Assembly (NCBI GenBank): GCA_017510605.1
Contig: JAFWMQ010000002.1
Coordinates: forward strand, 186,001-250,000
Length of the DNA stretch: 64,000 nt
From: Clostridiales bacterium
GTDB taxonomy: Bacteria; Bacillota; Clostridia; Saccharofermentanales; Saccharofermentanaceae
Reading direction: 5' to 3'
Numbering within the stretch: position 1 is the stretch's first letter; each line of letters starts with the position of its first letter. The notes beneath the pieces are model-generated. The model was not told where the DNA came from. It saw only the letters and a program-made list of their open reading frames with translations, and made no database searches. The position numbers and the translations under genes were made by a program. Positions 44,701-54,612 of the stretch are shown here, in pieces.

Positions 44701-46205
44701 TGAACTATATAAGTACCAGGGGATATGAAGGAAAGTTTACTTCAAGCGAAGCTATCATCAGAGGCATCGCTCCTGATGGCGGTCTCTTCGTCCCCGAGAC
44801 TATTCCCCAGCTTACCAAGGAAGATCTTGAGGCTATGCAGACGATGCAGTTCTATCAGTTGTCTGCATTTGTCCTTTCCAAGTTCCTGACAGACTTTTCC
44901 GAGGAAGAACTCCTTGAATATACGAGTCAGGCATATTCCGAGGAGAAATGGGGAGATAATCCGGTTCCTCTGGTCCAGCTTAACGAATACAATGACCGCG
45001 AATATATCCTTGAATTGTGGCACGGACCTACGTGCGCTTTTAAAGATGTTGCACTCCAGCTCCTTCCGCACCTCATGACGGCTTCTGCAAAGAAGACCGG
45101 AACCAACAAGAAGATATGTATCCTTACCGCTACTTCGGGTGATACCGGAAAGGCTGCGCTTGAGGGCTTTAAGGATCTTCCCGGAACAGAGATCATCGTG
45201 TTCTATCCGACCGGCGGCGTTTCCGAAGCACAGAAGCTTCAGATGACAACAACGGGCGGTTCAAATACACATGTAATCGCAGTTAACGGCTGCTTTGATG
45301 ATGCGCAGACAGGCGTTAAGCGGATCTTCGGCGACATGGAATTTGCGATCACGCTTGATGAGCATGACGTCATGCTCTCTTCCGCAAACTCTATCAACTG
45401 GGGAAGACTTGCGCCTCAGATAGCTTACTATGTTTATTCATATGTTGAACTTATCAGAAAAGGAAAGATGGATCTTACAGAGTCCTTCAATATCGTAGTT
45501 CCAACAGGTAACTTCGGTAATATTCTTGCCGCATGGTTCGCAAAGCAGATGGGAATTCCCGTACACAAGCTTATCTGCGCTTCAAACCGCAATAAGGTTT
45601 TATGTGACTTCTTCTCCAGCGGTATTTACGACCGCAACAGAGAGTTCTTTAAGACTACATCTCCTTCAATGGACATCCTTATTTCTTCCAATCTTGAGAG
45701 ACTTCTTTTCGAGATCACGGACAAGGATTCCGGGAAGGTAACTGAATGGATGACGGATCTTTTCGATAAAGGCAAGTACAGCGTTGACAAGGATACTCTG
45801 AAGGCATTGCAGAGACTGTTCGTTGGCGGATTTGCCGATGAGACGGGAGTTGCGAAAACGATCCTTGATGTATATGACCGCACGGATCACGTTATCGATC
45901 CGCATACGGCCGTAGGTTTTAACATCTACGGAAGATATCACACCAGGTCAGGTGATGAGAGCAAGACGGTATTTGCATCCACGGCATCTCCCTTCAAGTT
46001 CGCGCCGGCAGTTATGGACTCTTTAAGAGGAGCCGGTTATTCCGACGATAAGCCGATACCGGATATCATTGCCGAACTTGCTGAAGAGAGCGGACTTGAG
46101 ATTCCTCAGTCTATTTCAGAATTACCATCTCTTGAAATCAGGCATAAGGATGTTATCGAGAAGGAACAGATGATGAGCATGGTGCGCAAGATCCTTCTTG
46201 ATTGA
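44700..46205 (+). CDS. thrC: Threonine synthase
   Basis: 501 residues. FTSSEAIIRGIAPDGGLFVPE, HGPTCAFKDVALQ with the PLP lysine K115, and TATSGDTGKAALEGF are family motifs of the longer clostridial form. It makes threonine from phosphohomoserine. A terminator at 46217 ends the operon that runs from dgt. Confidence 0.95.
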   Translation: MNYISTRGYEGKFTSSEAIIRGIAPDGGLFVPETIPQLTKEDLEAMQTMQFYQLSAFVLSKFLTDFSEEELLEYTSQAYSEEKWGDNPVPLVQLNEYNDREYILELWHGPTCAFKDVALQLLPHLMTASAKKTGTNKKICILTATSGDTGKAALEGFKDLPGTEIIVFYPTGGVSEAQKLQMTTTGGSNTHVIAVNGCFDDAQTGVKRIFGDMEFAITLDEHDVMLSSANSINWGRLAPQIAYYVYSYVELIRKGKMDLTESFNIVVPTGNFGNILAAWFAKQMGIPVHKLICASNRNKVLCDFFSSGIYDRNREFFKTTSPSMDILISSNLERLLFEITDKDSGKVTEWMTDLFDKGKYSVDKDTLKALQRLFVGGFADETGVAKTILDVYDRTDHVIDPHTAVGFNIYGRYHTRSGDESKTVFASTASPFKFAPAVMDSLRGAGYSDDKPIPDIIAELAEESGLEIPQSISELPSLEIRHKDVIEKEQMMSMVRKILLD

Positions 46206-46216
46206 TTTGTTGTTTT

Positions 46217-46249
46217 AAGGCTTTTCTCCCAACGAAAAGCCTTTTTTTA
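46217..46249 (+). terminator. Terminator after thrC
   Basis: A 10-bp stem (46217-46226 with 46234-46243) is followed by TTTTTTT. Confidence 0.88.
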
Positions 46250-46268
46250 TAAAAGGGGGCATGATGAA

Positions 46269-47348
46269 ATGAAACGGTATCTGGTACTGGAAAACGGCAA
46301 CGTTTACGAAGGCGAAGCAATGGGAACTTCAGGCAGTGTCATTTCCGAGATAGTATTTACTACGGCTATGACAGCATATCTTGAGACACTTACTGACCCG
46401 AGTTATAAAGGGCAGGCAGTAGTCCAGACATTCCCCCTGATAGGAAACTACGGAATAATAACTCCCGATATGGAAGGCCCGAAGGTTAATGTATCAGGTT
46501 ATATCGTAAGAGAAGCATGCGAGGTCCCTTCGAACTTCAGATGCGAGAAAGATCTTGATACTTTCCTTAAAGAACAGAATATCCCCGGGATCAAAGGAAT
46601 AGACACAAGAGCGCTCACGAAGTGCCTGAGAGAATCAGGAACGATGAACGGCGCGATCTGCAACACTCCCGATGAGTTTACGCAGGAGGAGATAAAAGCA
46701 TACAGGATCAAGGACCCCGTTGATGAGGTAACAACAAAGGAAGAACAGATCATTGAAGCGGAAGGCGGGACCAGGTTCAAGGTCGCAATGTTCGACTTCG
46801 GAATAAAGCGCAACATAATCAGAGAACTCTCGAAAAGAGGCGTTGAGATACATCTTCTTCCTGCAGATACAAATTCCCGGAAAGTTAAGGAACTTGAGCC
46901 TGACGGAATCTTCTTATCCAATGGTCCGGGAGATCCTGAAGATAATATAACAGCGATCGAAACCATGAAAGAACTCAAGGACTGCGGAATTCCGATCATG
47001 GGAATCTGTTTGGGTCATCAGATACTTGCTCTGGCTCACGGTTTTAAGACATCCAAGCTTAAGTACGGACACAGAGGTGCCAATCATCCGGTCAGAAACC
47101 TTGAGACCGGAAGAGTTTACATTTCTTCACAGAACCACGGTTATCAGGTCGTAAGTTCCTCGATAGATACGGAAATAGCAAAAGAGTATTTTATCAACGT
47201 TAACGATGGAACGAATGAAGGAATCGAATATCTGAAAAAGCCCTGCTTCTCGGTACAGTTCCATCCGGAAGCCTGCGGAGGACCTAAAGATACTGAATTC
47301 CTGTTCGACAGGTTCATACAGATGATGGAAGACAAGGAGGACAAATAA
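46269..47348 (+). CDS. carA: Carbamoyl-phosphate synthase small subunit
   Basis: 359 residues. The C-terminal class I glutaminase has SNGPGDP, GICLGHQ with nucleophile C247, and SVQFHPEACGG. It feeds ammonia to CarB. AGGGGG precedes the ATG by 8 bases, right after the thrC terminator. One base separates its stop from the carB start. Confidence 0.95.
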   Translation: MKRYLVLENGNVYEGEAMGTSGSVISEIVFTTAMTAYLETLTDPSYKGQAVVQTFPLIGNYGIITPDMEGPKVNVSGYIVREACEVPSNFRCEKDLDTFLKEQNIPGIKGIDTRALTKCLRESGTMNGAICNTPDEFTQEEIKAYRIKDPVDEVTTKEEQIIEAEGGTRFKVAMFDFGIKRNIIRELSKRGVEIHLLPADTNSRKVKELEPDGIFLSNGPGDPEDNITAIETMKELKDCGIPIMGICLGHQILALAHGFKTSKLKYGHRGANHPVRNLETGRVYISSQNHGYQVVSSSIDTEIAKEYFINVNDGTNEGIEYLKKPCFSVQFHPEACGGPKDTEFLFDRFIQMMEDKEDK

Positions 47349-47349
47349 T

Positions 47350-50300
47350 ATGCCGCTTGATAAAACAATTCGTAAAGTCCTTGTTATCGGATCAGGCCCT
47401 ATCGTAATCGGTCAGGCAGCCGAATTCGACTATGCCGGAACACAGGCCTGCAGGGCACTCCGTGAAGACGGCATCGAGATCGTACTTCTCAACTCCAATC
47501 CTGCCACCATCATGACAGACAAGTCGATGGCAGATAAGATCTACATAGAGCCTCTTACTCTTACGACAGTTAAGAGAATCATCGAGACGGAAAAGCCTGA
47601 CTCGATCTTATCAGGTCTTGGCGGACAGACAGCTCTTACATTATGTATGCAGCTTGCCAAGGAAGGTTTCCTTGAATCACACGGCGTTAAGCTTCTGGGT
47701 TCTTCTCCCGAGTGTATCGATAAAGCCGAAGACCGCCAGATGTTCAAAGATACGATGGAATCGATCGGCCAGCCATGCATTCCTTCAAAGGTTGTTACTA
47801 CAGTTGAAGATGCTTTGGAATTTGCAGACGAGATCGGTTATCCGGTTATCGTAAGACCTGCCTTCACATTGGGAGGAACAGGCGGCGGTATTGCCAATGA
47901 TAAGGATGAGCTTTATGAGACTGCAAGAAACGGTCTTGCCTTATCGCCTATCACACAGGTGCTTATCGAGAGAGGTATCGCAGGCTGGAAAGAGATCGAG
48001 TTCGAAGTAATAAGAGATAAAGATGGTAACGTGATCACGGTCTGCTCTATGGAGAACTTAGATCCCGTCGGCGTTCACACAGGTGATTCGATAGTTATCG
48101 CTCCTGCCGTAACACTCTCTGACAAAGAGTACCAGATGCTGAGAACCGCATCTCTTAACATCATCGAAGCATTGGGAGTTGAGGGCGGCTGTAACTGCCA
48201 GTTCGCTCTTAATCCGGACTCATTCGAATATGCGGTAATCGAGGTTAACCCCAGAGTCTCAAGATCATCTGCTCTTGCATCAAAAGCTACCGGTTATCCT
48301 ATCGCAAAGGTTGCTACAAAGATCGCGATCGGTTACAGACTTCATGAGATCGTAAATGCCGTAACTGGTCATACATATGCTGCTTTCGAGCCGGCATTGG
48401 ACTATGTCGCAGTTAAATATCCGAAGTGGCCTTTCGACAAGTTTGTCTATGCAAAGAGAAATCTCGGAACACAGATGAAGGCGACAGGAGAAGTAATGTC
48501 TATCTCCGATTCATTTGAGAGCGCGCTCATGAAGGCAGTCAGAGGTGCAGAGATCTCTGCTGATACGCTCCACCTAAAGAAGATGGAAGAAGTGGCAGAC
48601 GAAGACCTCATGGAGCGCTGTGTAACGCCGACCGACGAGAGACTCTTCTATGTTGCTGAGGCTATCAGAAGAGACGTCCCGATCACAAAGATCAACGAAG
48701 AGACAAAGATCGATATGTGGTTCCTTGCAAAGATCAAGAACCTGATCGACTTTGAGAAAGAGATCACAGGAAAAGAGATCTCTTTCGATGAATATGTAAA
48801 GGCTAAGAAACTCGGGTTTACAGATAAAGCAATCGCCAGAATCACAGGCAGTAAAGTCACATATGAACTTAAGCCGACATTCAAGATGGTTGATACATGT
48901 GCCGGTGAATTTGAAGCGCACACACCTTACTTCTATGCTACATTCAACAGACCTGAAGAGGGCGGCGAGAATGAAGCTGATTTCGAGAAAGCAGGAGATA
49001 AGGACAAGCAGACAGTCATTGTATTCGGTTCAGGCCCGATCCGTATCGGCCAGGGTATCGAATTCGACTATGCTGCAGTTCACTGCGTACATGCATTAAG
49101 GGATTTAGGCTACAGGGTGGTCATCGTAAACAATAACCCTGAGACCGTATCGACTGACTTCGATACAGGCGACAGGCTTTATTTCGAGCCTTTGACTCCT
49201 GAAGATGTAATGAATATCGTCCATCAGGAAAATCCGTTCGGAGTTGTTGTAGCTTTCGGCGGTCAGACTGCAATAAAGCTTACGAAAACTCTTTCCGAGA
49301 ATAACGTCAACATCATCGGTACATCTGCTGATTCCATCGATATGGCAGAGGACCGCGAGAGATTCGACGAACTCCTGGAGCGCCTTGGAATTGCAAGGCC
49401 TAAAGGATTTTCAGTGCTTACACTCGAGGAAGCTTTGAAGGCTGCTAACGAACTCGAATATCCTGTCCTCTTAAGACCTTCTTACGTTCTCGGCGGTCAG
49501 AACATGATCATTGCCTTTAACGATGAAGATGTTAACGAATACATGAAGATCATTCTTGCACAGGGTATCGAAAATCCGGTCCTCATCGATAAATACATCC
49601 AGGGCAAAGAGATCGAAGTAGATGCAATCTACGATGGTAAGGACGTTCTTATACCGGGTCTCATGGAGCACGTTGAGCGTGCGGGTATCCACTCCGGCGA
49701 CTCGATCGCGATGTATCCCGCAAAGCACATCTACGATGATATGTATAAGAAACTTGCAGATACCACGATTGCTCTCTGCGACGGACTTAAATCAACAGGT
49801 ATCGTAAATATCCAGTACATCGTAAAGGACAACAGGATCTATGTTATCGAGGTCAACCCGAGAGCTTCAAGAACCGTTCCTTACATGAGCAAGGTAACAG
49901 GCATTCCGATGGTAGATGTTGCCATTGAAGTAAGCCTCGGAACGAAGCTTGCAGATATGGATTACGGTACGGGATTCTACAGACAGTCTCCTTATACCGC
50001 AGTCAAGGTTCCTGTATTCTCATTCGAGAAACTTACAGACGTTGATACACAGTTAGGACCTGAGATGAAGTCCACGGGCGAAGTCTTAGGTGTCGGCAGA
50101 AATCTATCCGAAGCTTTGTATAAGGGACTCGTTGCTGCAGGCTACAAGATGTACAAGCGCGGCGGTGTCTTCATCTCAGTCAGGAACTCCGACAAGATGG
50201 AGATCATCGAGATCGCGAAGAAGTTCGATATCATGGGCTTCAAGCTCTATGCGACACAGGGTACTGCAGATGCATTAAGACAGGCAGGCATGGAAGTTGC

Positions 50301-51408
50301 GGTAGTATCGAAGATCCACGAGTCAGATGAGAACAATACTATGTCACTTATTGAGAGCGGCAAGATCAATTACATCATCTCGACATCAGCAAAGGGCAGA
50401 CTTCCCGCAAGAGACTCCGTTAAACTCCGCCGCCGTGCAGTCATGCTCGGTATTCCGTGCCTTACGGCTATTGATACGGCAGATGCTTTGGCTGATTCAT
50501 TGATGAGTCACTTCTCAGAGATCAATACGGAGCTGGTTGATATCAACAATATGCGTGACAAGCGCCGTAAGATCAACTTCATCAAGATGCAGGGCGCAGG
50601 CAACGACTACATCTACATCGACTGCATGGAGAGCATGGTCTCATCACCTGAGTCATTGTCAGTTTATATGAGCGACAGGCACTTCGGTGTCGGAGGTGAC
50701 GGTATCGTTCTGATCGCTCCTTCAAAGGTCGCTGACTGCAAGATGATCATGTTCAACCTGGATGGCTCAGAGGGTATGATGTGCGGTAATGCCATCAGAT
50801 GTGTTGCCAAGTACATGTACGATGAGCGCGGTCACAAGAAGAGACACATGAAGATCGAGACCAAGAGCGGAATCAAGACACTGGAACTCATGACTTTGGG
50901 CGGTGTTGTCGCAAGAGTTAAGGTCGACATGGGCAAGGCAGAACTTAATCCGCCGAAGATCCCCTGCACACTCCCCGGAGATAAGGCAGTCAACGTTCCG
51001 GTTAATATAGACGGTGATGAATATAACATTACGGCAGTATCTATGGGCAATCCTCATGCTGTTGTATTTACTGATCTGGTCGACGTTTTAGATCTCAATT
51101 CGATCGGTCCCAAGTTCGAATACTCAACGGATCTTTTCCCTGAAAGGGTCAACACAGAGTTCGTAAAGGTCATCGACGACCACACTCTGAAGATGAGAGT
51201 TTGGGAGAGAGGTTCAGGCGAGACAATGGCTTGCGGAACAGGCGCCTGTGCAACAGTTGTTGCAGCCTGTGAGAACGGTTTCTGCCCAAAGGGCGAAGAC
51301 ATCAGAGTCATCCTGAAGGGCGGAGATCTCATCATCAAATATACTGACGATGCTGTTTATATGACAGGTAACTGCGCTAAGGTTTTCGAAGGATCAATGG
51401 AGGTCTGA
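47350..51408 (+). CDS. carB-dapF: CarB fused to diaminopimelate epimerase DapF
   Basis: 1352 residues. Residues 1-1067 are a full CarB: two ATP-grasp halves (PAFTLGGTGGG and RPSYVLGGQNM), EVNPR in each half and a C-terminal regulatory domain that ends near SLMSHFSE. Residues about 1068-1352 are a complete DapF: IKMQGAGNDYIYID, SDRHFGVGGDG, MCGNAIRC with catalytic Cys1145, and ERGSGETMACGTGAC with catalytic Cys1295. The reading frame runs through without a stop. An ATG at 50551 could start a separate DapF but has no good ribosome-binding site. CarB makes carbamoyl phosphate; DapF makes meso-DAP from LL-DAP. Confidence 0.93.
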   Translation: MPLDKTIRKVLVIGSGPIVIGQAAEFDYAGTQACRALREDGIEIVLLNSNPATIMTDKSMADKIYIEPLTLTTVKRIIETEKPDSILSGLGGQTALTLCMQLAKEGFLESHGVKLLGSSPECIDKAEDRQMFKDTMESIGQPCIPSKVVTTVEDALEFADEIGYPVIVRPAFTLGGTGGGIANDKDELYETARNGLALSPITQVLIERGIAGWKEIEFEVIRDKDGNVITVCSMENLDPVGVHTGDSIVIAPAVTLSDKEYQMLRTASLNIIEALGVEGGCNCQFALNPDSFEYAVIEVNPRVSRSSALASKATGYPIAKVATKIAIGYRLHEIVNAVTGHTYAAFEPALDYVAVKYPKWPFDKFVYAKRNLGTQMKATGEVMSISDSFESALMKAVRGAEISADTLHLKKMEEVADEDLMERCVTPTDERLFYVAEAIRRDVPITKINEETKIDMWFLAKIKNLIDFEKEITGKEISFDEYVKAKKLGFTDKAIARITGSKVTYELKPTFKMVDTCAGEFEAHTPYFYATFNRPEEGGENEADFEKAGDKDKQTVIVFGSGPIRIGQGIEFDYAAVHCVHALRDLGYRVVIVNNNPETVSTDFDTGDRLYFEPLTPEDVMNIVHQENPFGVVVAFGGQTAIKLTKTLSENNVNIIGTSADSIDMAEDRERFDELLERLGIARPKGFSVLTLEEALKAANELEYPVLLRPSYVLGGQNMIIAFNDEDVNEYMKIILAQGIENPVLIDKYIQGKEIEVDAIYDGKDVLIPGLMEHVERAGIHSGDSIAMYPAKHIYDDMYKKLADTTIALCDGLKSTGIVNIQYIVKDNRIYVIEVNPRASRTVPYMSKVTGIPMVDVAIEVSLGTKLADMDYGTGFYRQSPYTAVKVPVFSFEKLTDVDTQLGPEMKSTGEVLGVGRNLSEALYKGLVAAGYKMYKRGGVFISVRNSDKMEIIEIAKKFDIMGFKLYATQGTADALRQAGMEVAVVSKIHESDENNTMSLIESGKINYIISTSAKGRLPARDSVKLRRRAVMLGIPCLTAIDTADALADSLMSHFSEINTELVDINNMRDKRRKINFIKMQGAGNDYIYIDCMESMVSSPESLSVYMSDRHFGVGGDGIVLIAPSKVADCKMIMFNLDGSEGMMCGNAIRCVAKYMYDERGHKKRHMKIETKSGIKTLELMTLGGVVARVKVDMGKAELNPPKIPCTLPGDKAVNVPVNIDGDEYNITAVSMGNPHAVVFTDLVDVLDLNSIGPKFEYSTDLFPERVNTEFVKVIDDHTLKMRVWERGSGETMACGTGACATVVAACENGFCPKGEDIRVILKGGDLIIKYTDDAVYMTGNCAKVFEGSMEV

Positions 51409-52070
51409 TGGAGAAGATCAACAGATCATTTCAGGCAGCTGTTTTCGACATGGACGGACTGATCCTCGACTCTGAGAGGACAGTCCTGAAATGTTGGGAA
51501 AAGATCGGAGAGAAATACGGGTTTGCGGATATCGTGACTTACGGTATCAGCGTTATCGGAAAGAATAAGAAGGCTACTATAGACGAATTCGAGAGAGTCT
51601 ACGGTGAGTCCGGCGACCGTTACGAGCGTGAGCTTCGTGAGATATACAACACGATGGCCGCCAAAGGCGAAGTCCCGTTAAAACCTCATACGATCGAACT
51701 CTTAAGCTCAATGAAAAATGCCGGCATGAAGATAGCGATCGCATCGTCATCGACAAGGGAGGAAGTTACTTCGCAGATGGCTGCTCTCGGGGCTCTGCCT
51801 TACTTTGATACATGTGTCTGCGGTGACCAGGTAACAAAGTCCAAACCGGATCCTGAGATTTTCCTTCTTGCCTGCGATGCTCTTGGCATAAAACCCGAAA
51901 ACGGTGTCGGTCTTGAAGATTCGTTCAACGGAGTAAGGTCATGTAAGGCTTCGGGTTTATATACTATAATGGTTCCCGATATCATTCAGCCTGATGATGA
52001 GATGAAGAGTCTTGCTGATGTTATCCTGCCTTCGCTTAAAGACGTTCAGGCCTTCTTGAATCTCAGATAA
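51408..52070 (+). CDS. HAD-family hydrolase (beta-phosphoglucomutase/phosphatase-like)
   Basis: 220 residues. Motif I FDMDGLILDSER, a helical cap, motif II IASSSTREEV, Lys in SKPDPEIF, and motif IV GLEDSFNGV. The family dephosphorylates small metabolites; the substrate is unknown. Its ATG shares one base with the carB-dapF stop (TGATG), with GGAGG upstream. The end overlaps the convergent DMT gene by 25 bases. Confidence 0.85.
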   Translation: MEKINRSFQAAVFDMDGLILDSERTVLKCWEKIGEKYGFADIVTYGISVIGKNKKATIDEFERVYGESGDRYERELREIYNTMAAKGEVPLKPHTIELLSSMKNAGMKIAIASSSTREEVTSQMAALGALPYFDTCVCGDQVTKSKPDPEIFLLACDALGIKPENGVGLEDSFNGVRSCKASGLYTIMVPDIIQPDDEMKSLADVILPSLKDVQAFLNLR

Positions 52071-52963
52071 TTGTTGTTATAAAGATAGTTCATTACCGAT
52101 GCGCCGATGATTATCGCGTATCCTACTATGCTGAGCCAGTCGGGCAGTTCTCCCAAAAAGATCAGTCCGAGAAGGGCAGTAAAGATAACTGTTGAATAAT
52201 CGTAGATGGAGATCTCCTTTGCAGGACAGGCGGCATAAGCCGAAGTGATGAATATCTGACCGAAACATGCAGCCACACCTGTCATTACGCAGAAGAAGAA
52301 CTGCAGAAGAGTTATCGGCTGATAAGTGAATATGATAAAAGGTATGAGGGCGATGCATGAGAATGTGGAGAAGAATGCCACGACCACTATTCCCCGTTCG
52401 CCTTTGAGTGTAGCCTTGCGGAGGAACGTATAGGCAATACCTGCGCAGATTCCGCCGATGAGAGCTATTGCCAGCGGGAACACATCTTCTTGATTAACAC
52501 CCAGACTGCCAAAAAGGAAAGTGGGCTTTACAACAAAAACAGCACCGATTATAGCTGTCAGAATAGCTGCCCATTGGAATCCGTCAGCGGCCTCCTTGAG
52601 GACCAGGATGGATGTGAGCATGGCAAAGAAAGGAGACAGCTTGTTGAGCATCATGGCGTCGGACATATTGGTATTCGAGATGGCATAGAAGTTGGCGATA
52701 ACGCCTATTGTTCCGAATCCGGCGCGCATGAAAAGACTTGGCAGTGAGCCTTTCTTGATCTTGAATTTCTCAGGTGATCTTGCAAGCATGATATATGACA
52801 TGGCTATAGCAACGAGATTCCTGAAGAATGCTTTTTGGAAGACCGGCATATCACCTGCAAGGTTTATGAATAGTGCCATGCATGCAAAAGAGAAAGATGA
52901 CAGAAGAAGGTATACGATACCTTTCTTTCTGGGTGACAGCCTGTCAAGAAATTTAATAGTCAC
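52046..52963 (-). CDS. EamA-type (DMT) drug/metabolite transporter
   Basis: 305 residues, ten membrane helices in two EamA halves (AFFRNLVAIAMSYIML; TVIFTALLGLIFLGELPDWLSIVGYAIIIGA). Substrate unknown. A GTG start with GAGG upstream is used. It converges on the HAD gene. Confidence 0.88.
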   Translation of the reverse strand: MTIKFLDRLSPRKKGIVYLLLSSFSFACMALFINLAGDMPVFQKAFFRNLVAIAMSYIMLARSPEKFKIKKGSLPSLFMRAGFGTIGVIANFYAISNTNMSDAMMLNKLSPFFAMLTSILVLKEAADGFQWAAILTAIIGAVFVVKPTFLFGSLGVNQEDVFPLAIALIGGICAGIAYTFLRKATLKGERGIVVVAFFSTFSCIALIPFIIFTYQPITLLQFFFCVMTGVAACFGQIFITSAYAACPAKEISIYDYSTVIFTALLGLIFLGELPDWLSIVGYAIIIGASVMNYLYNNNYLRFKKA

Positions 52964-53049
52964 TCTTACCTCTTTTGATTTCTTTTCGAATTAAAAATAT
53001 AGTAATGAACCCCTGTTGTCCATAATTTTAGCCTTGTTCAAAACATAGA

Positions 53050-53078
53050 TTGACACAAAGTGCCGTGCTAAATACAAT
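53050..53078 (+). promoter_or_regulatory. Strong promoter of the oxidoreductase-queT operon
   Basis: A perfect TTGACA (53050-53055), a 17-base spacer and TACAAT (53073-53078). Confidence 0.78.
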
Positions 53079-53113
53079 TAGAGGGTTATAAATATAATAA
53101 AAGAGGGAAATAT

Positions 53114-54073
53114 ATGCTTAGAGTCGGTATTCTCGGCTGCGGAATGATAGCGGCAAAAGTTGCTGACAGCCTGAAGGGCAATAAGAATGTTGTCATTGAA
53201 GGTGTTGCTTCCAGAGAAAGAAACAAAGCCAAGAAGTTCGCGGCAGCTCATTGTCCGGATGCCAAAGTGTTTACCGGTTACGAGAAACTGGCCGCTTCAG
53301 ATGATATTGACCTGATTTATATTGCTACCCCGAATACATATCACTATGAACATGCGATCATGTGCATAAAGGAATACAAGAATGTGCTTGTAGAGAAACC
53401 TTTTACCATGAGCAAGGCCGAGGCTGACAGTATCTTTTTCGAGGCTAAGAACAGAGGCGTATTTGTCGCTGAGGCCATGTGGACATCTTATCTGCCGCTT
53501 CACAAGAAGGCTCTTGAATGGATCGAGAAAGGCAGGATCGGAGCTGTCAAATATGTATCAGCCAACTTAGGTTATGATATAGCAAGTGTTCCGAGACTTA
53601 ACAGTCCCGTATTAGGCGGAGGCAGTTATCTTGATCTTGGAGTATATACGACGAATTTCGCTCTTTCATTTATGGGCGATGACATCAGGGTGTCCAGAGT
53701 ATTTGCAAGGAAACTTTCTTCAGGAATAGACAGGGATACAACATATTCGATGGAATCCGAAGACGGAAGTATCCTGGGTAATTTCTATGTTACTATGTGC
53801 GCTGATACTGACAAGGACGGAGTAGTTGTCGGTGAAAGAGGAAAGATCAAGTTCAGTAATATCAACAATTACCGTAAGATCGCTCTTTATTCACAGGATG
53901 ATACTCTCCTGGACGAGATAGAAGTAAAGGAAAAATACATTAGCGGATACGTTTATGAGTTTGAATGCTGTGCCAAAGCAATTTCAAAGGGATTTATTCA
54001 GGTCCCGGAAATGCCTTGGGCAAGGACCATCAGGATCGCCCAGATCAATGATACTATCCGTTCAATGATGTGA
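53114..54073 (+). CDS. Gfo/Idh/MocA family oxidoreductase
   Basis: 319 residues. The N-terminal Rossmann GILGCGMIAAKVADSL is followed by IATPNTYHYEHA, LVEKPFTMS and EAMWTSYLPLHKK, which places it with dihydrodiol-dehydrogenase/sugar dehydrogenase-like members. GGGCGCGG-like dinucleotide binding is normal. Substrate unknown. AGAGGG precedes the ATG. It leads into queT with a 4-base overlap. Confidence 0.88.
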   Translation: MLRVGILGCGMIAAKVADSLKGNKNVVIEGVASRERNKAKKFAAAHCPDAKVFTGYEKLAASDDIDLIYIATPNTYHYEHAIMCIKEYKNVLVEKPFTMSKAEADSIFFEAKNRGVFVAEAMWTSYLPLHKKALEWIEKGRIGAVKYVSANLGYDIASVPRLNSPVLGGGSYLDLGVYTTNFALSFMGDDIRVSRVFARKLSSGIDRDTTYSMESEDGSILGNFYVTMCADTDKDGVVVGERGKIKFSNINNYRKIALYSQDDTLLDEIEVKEKYISGYVYEFECCAKAISKGFIQVPEMPWARTIRIAQINDTIRSMM

Positions 54074-54612
54074 TTATGACAGATACCAATACAAACCAGT
54101 CTAAAAACAGGAAACGCATTAAGTTCATTGTATTCAATGGAATCGTTGCTGCTTTATACGTCGTTTTCACGGCTCCGTTCGCAAATATTGCCTACGGTCC
54201 GATCCAGGTCAGGATCGCTGAAGTTATGACCGTATTTCCTATTTTCTCCTGGGGAATGATCCCTGGTGTAACGTTGGGCTGCTTTATTGCAAATCTCGTA
54301 AACCCTGGCAATCTCGGGCCGGTTGATATTATCGGAGGATCCCTGGCTACGCTTATTGCAGGAATACTCTCATACTTCATCGGAAAGAAGAATAAGTGGC
54401 TTGGTATAATTCCCCCGGTCGTCGTCAACGGACTTATCGTAGGCGGATATCTCCCGTTCCTTCTGGTTGATTCCGGCAGCACGGTCACGGCTGAGGCTGT
54501 TATGATCAGCATGCTTTCCGTAGCAGGAAGTGAAGCGGTGCTGATGGTAGTATTAGGCATCCCTCTTATTTTGGTAATGGAAAAAACAGGACTTAAGAAT
54601 AAACTCCCATGA
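54070..54612 (+). CDS. queT: QueT-family ECF transporter substrate-binding subunit
   Basis: 180 residues, five or six membrane helices. GIVAALYVVFTAPFANIAYGPIQVRIAE is the QueT signature. It is predicted to import a queuosine precursor with shared ECF energising subunits, which are not in this window. Start GTG at 54070 or ATG at 54076. It overlaps the methyltransferase gene by ATGA. Confidence 0.88.
   Translation: MIMTDTNTNQSKNRKRIKFIVFNGIVAALYVVFTAPFANIAYGPIQVRIAEVMTVFPIFSWGMIPGVTLGCFIANLVNPGNLGPVDIIGGSLATLIAGILSYFIGKKNKWLGIIPPVVVNGLIVGGYLPFLLVDSGSTVTAEAVMISMLSVAGSEAVLMVVLGIPLILVMEKTGLKNKLP

Noticed and set aside
50551..51408. dapF as a separate gene starting at 50551
   Set aside because: No Shine-Dalgarno sequence lies at the right distance, and the frame is open through from carB. 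I report a fusion, with the internal start as a weak alternative.
52046..52070. Misassembly at the HAD/DMT overlap
   Set aside because: Both proteins are full length and convergent overlaps of this size are common.
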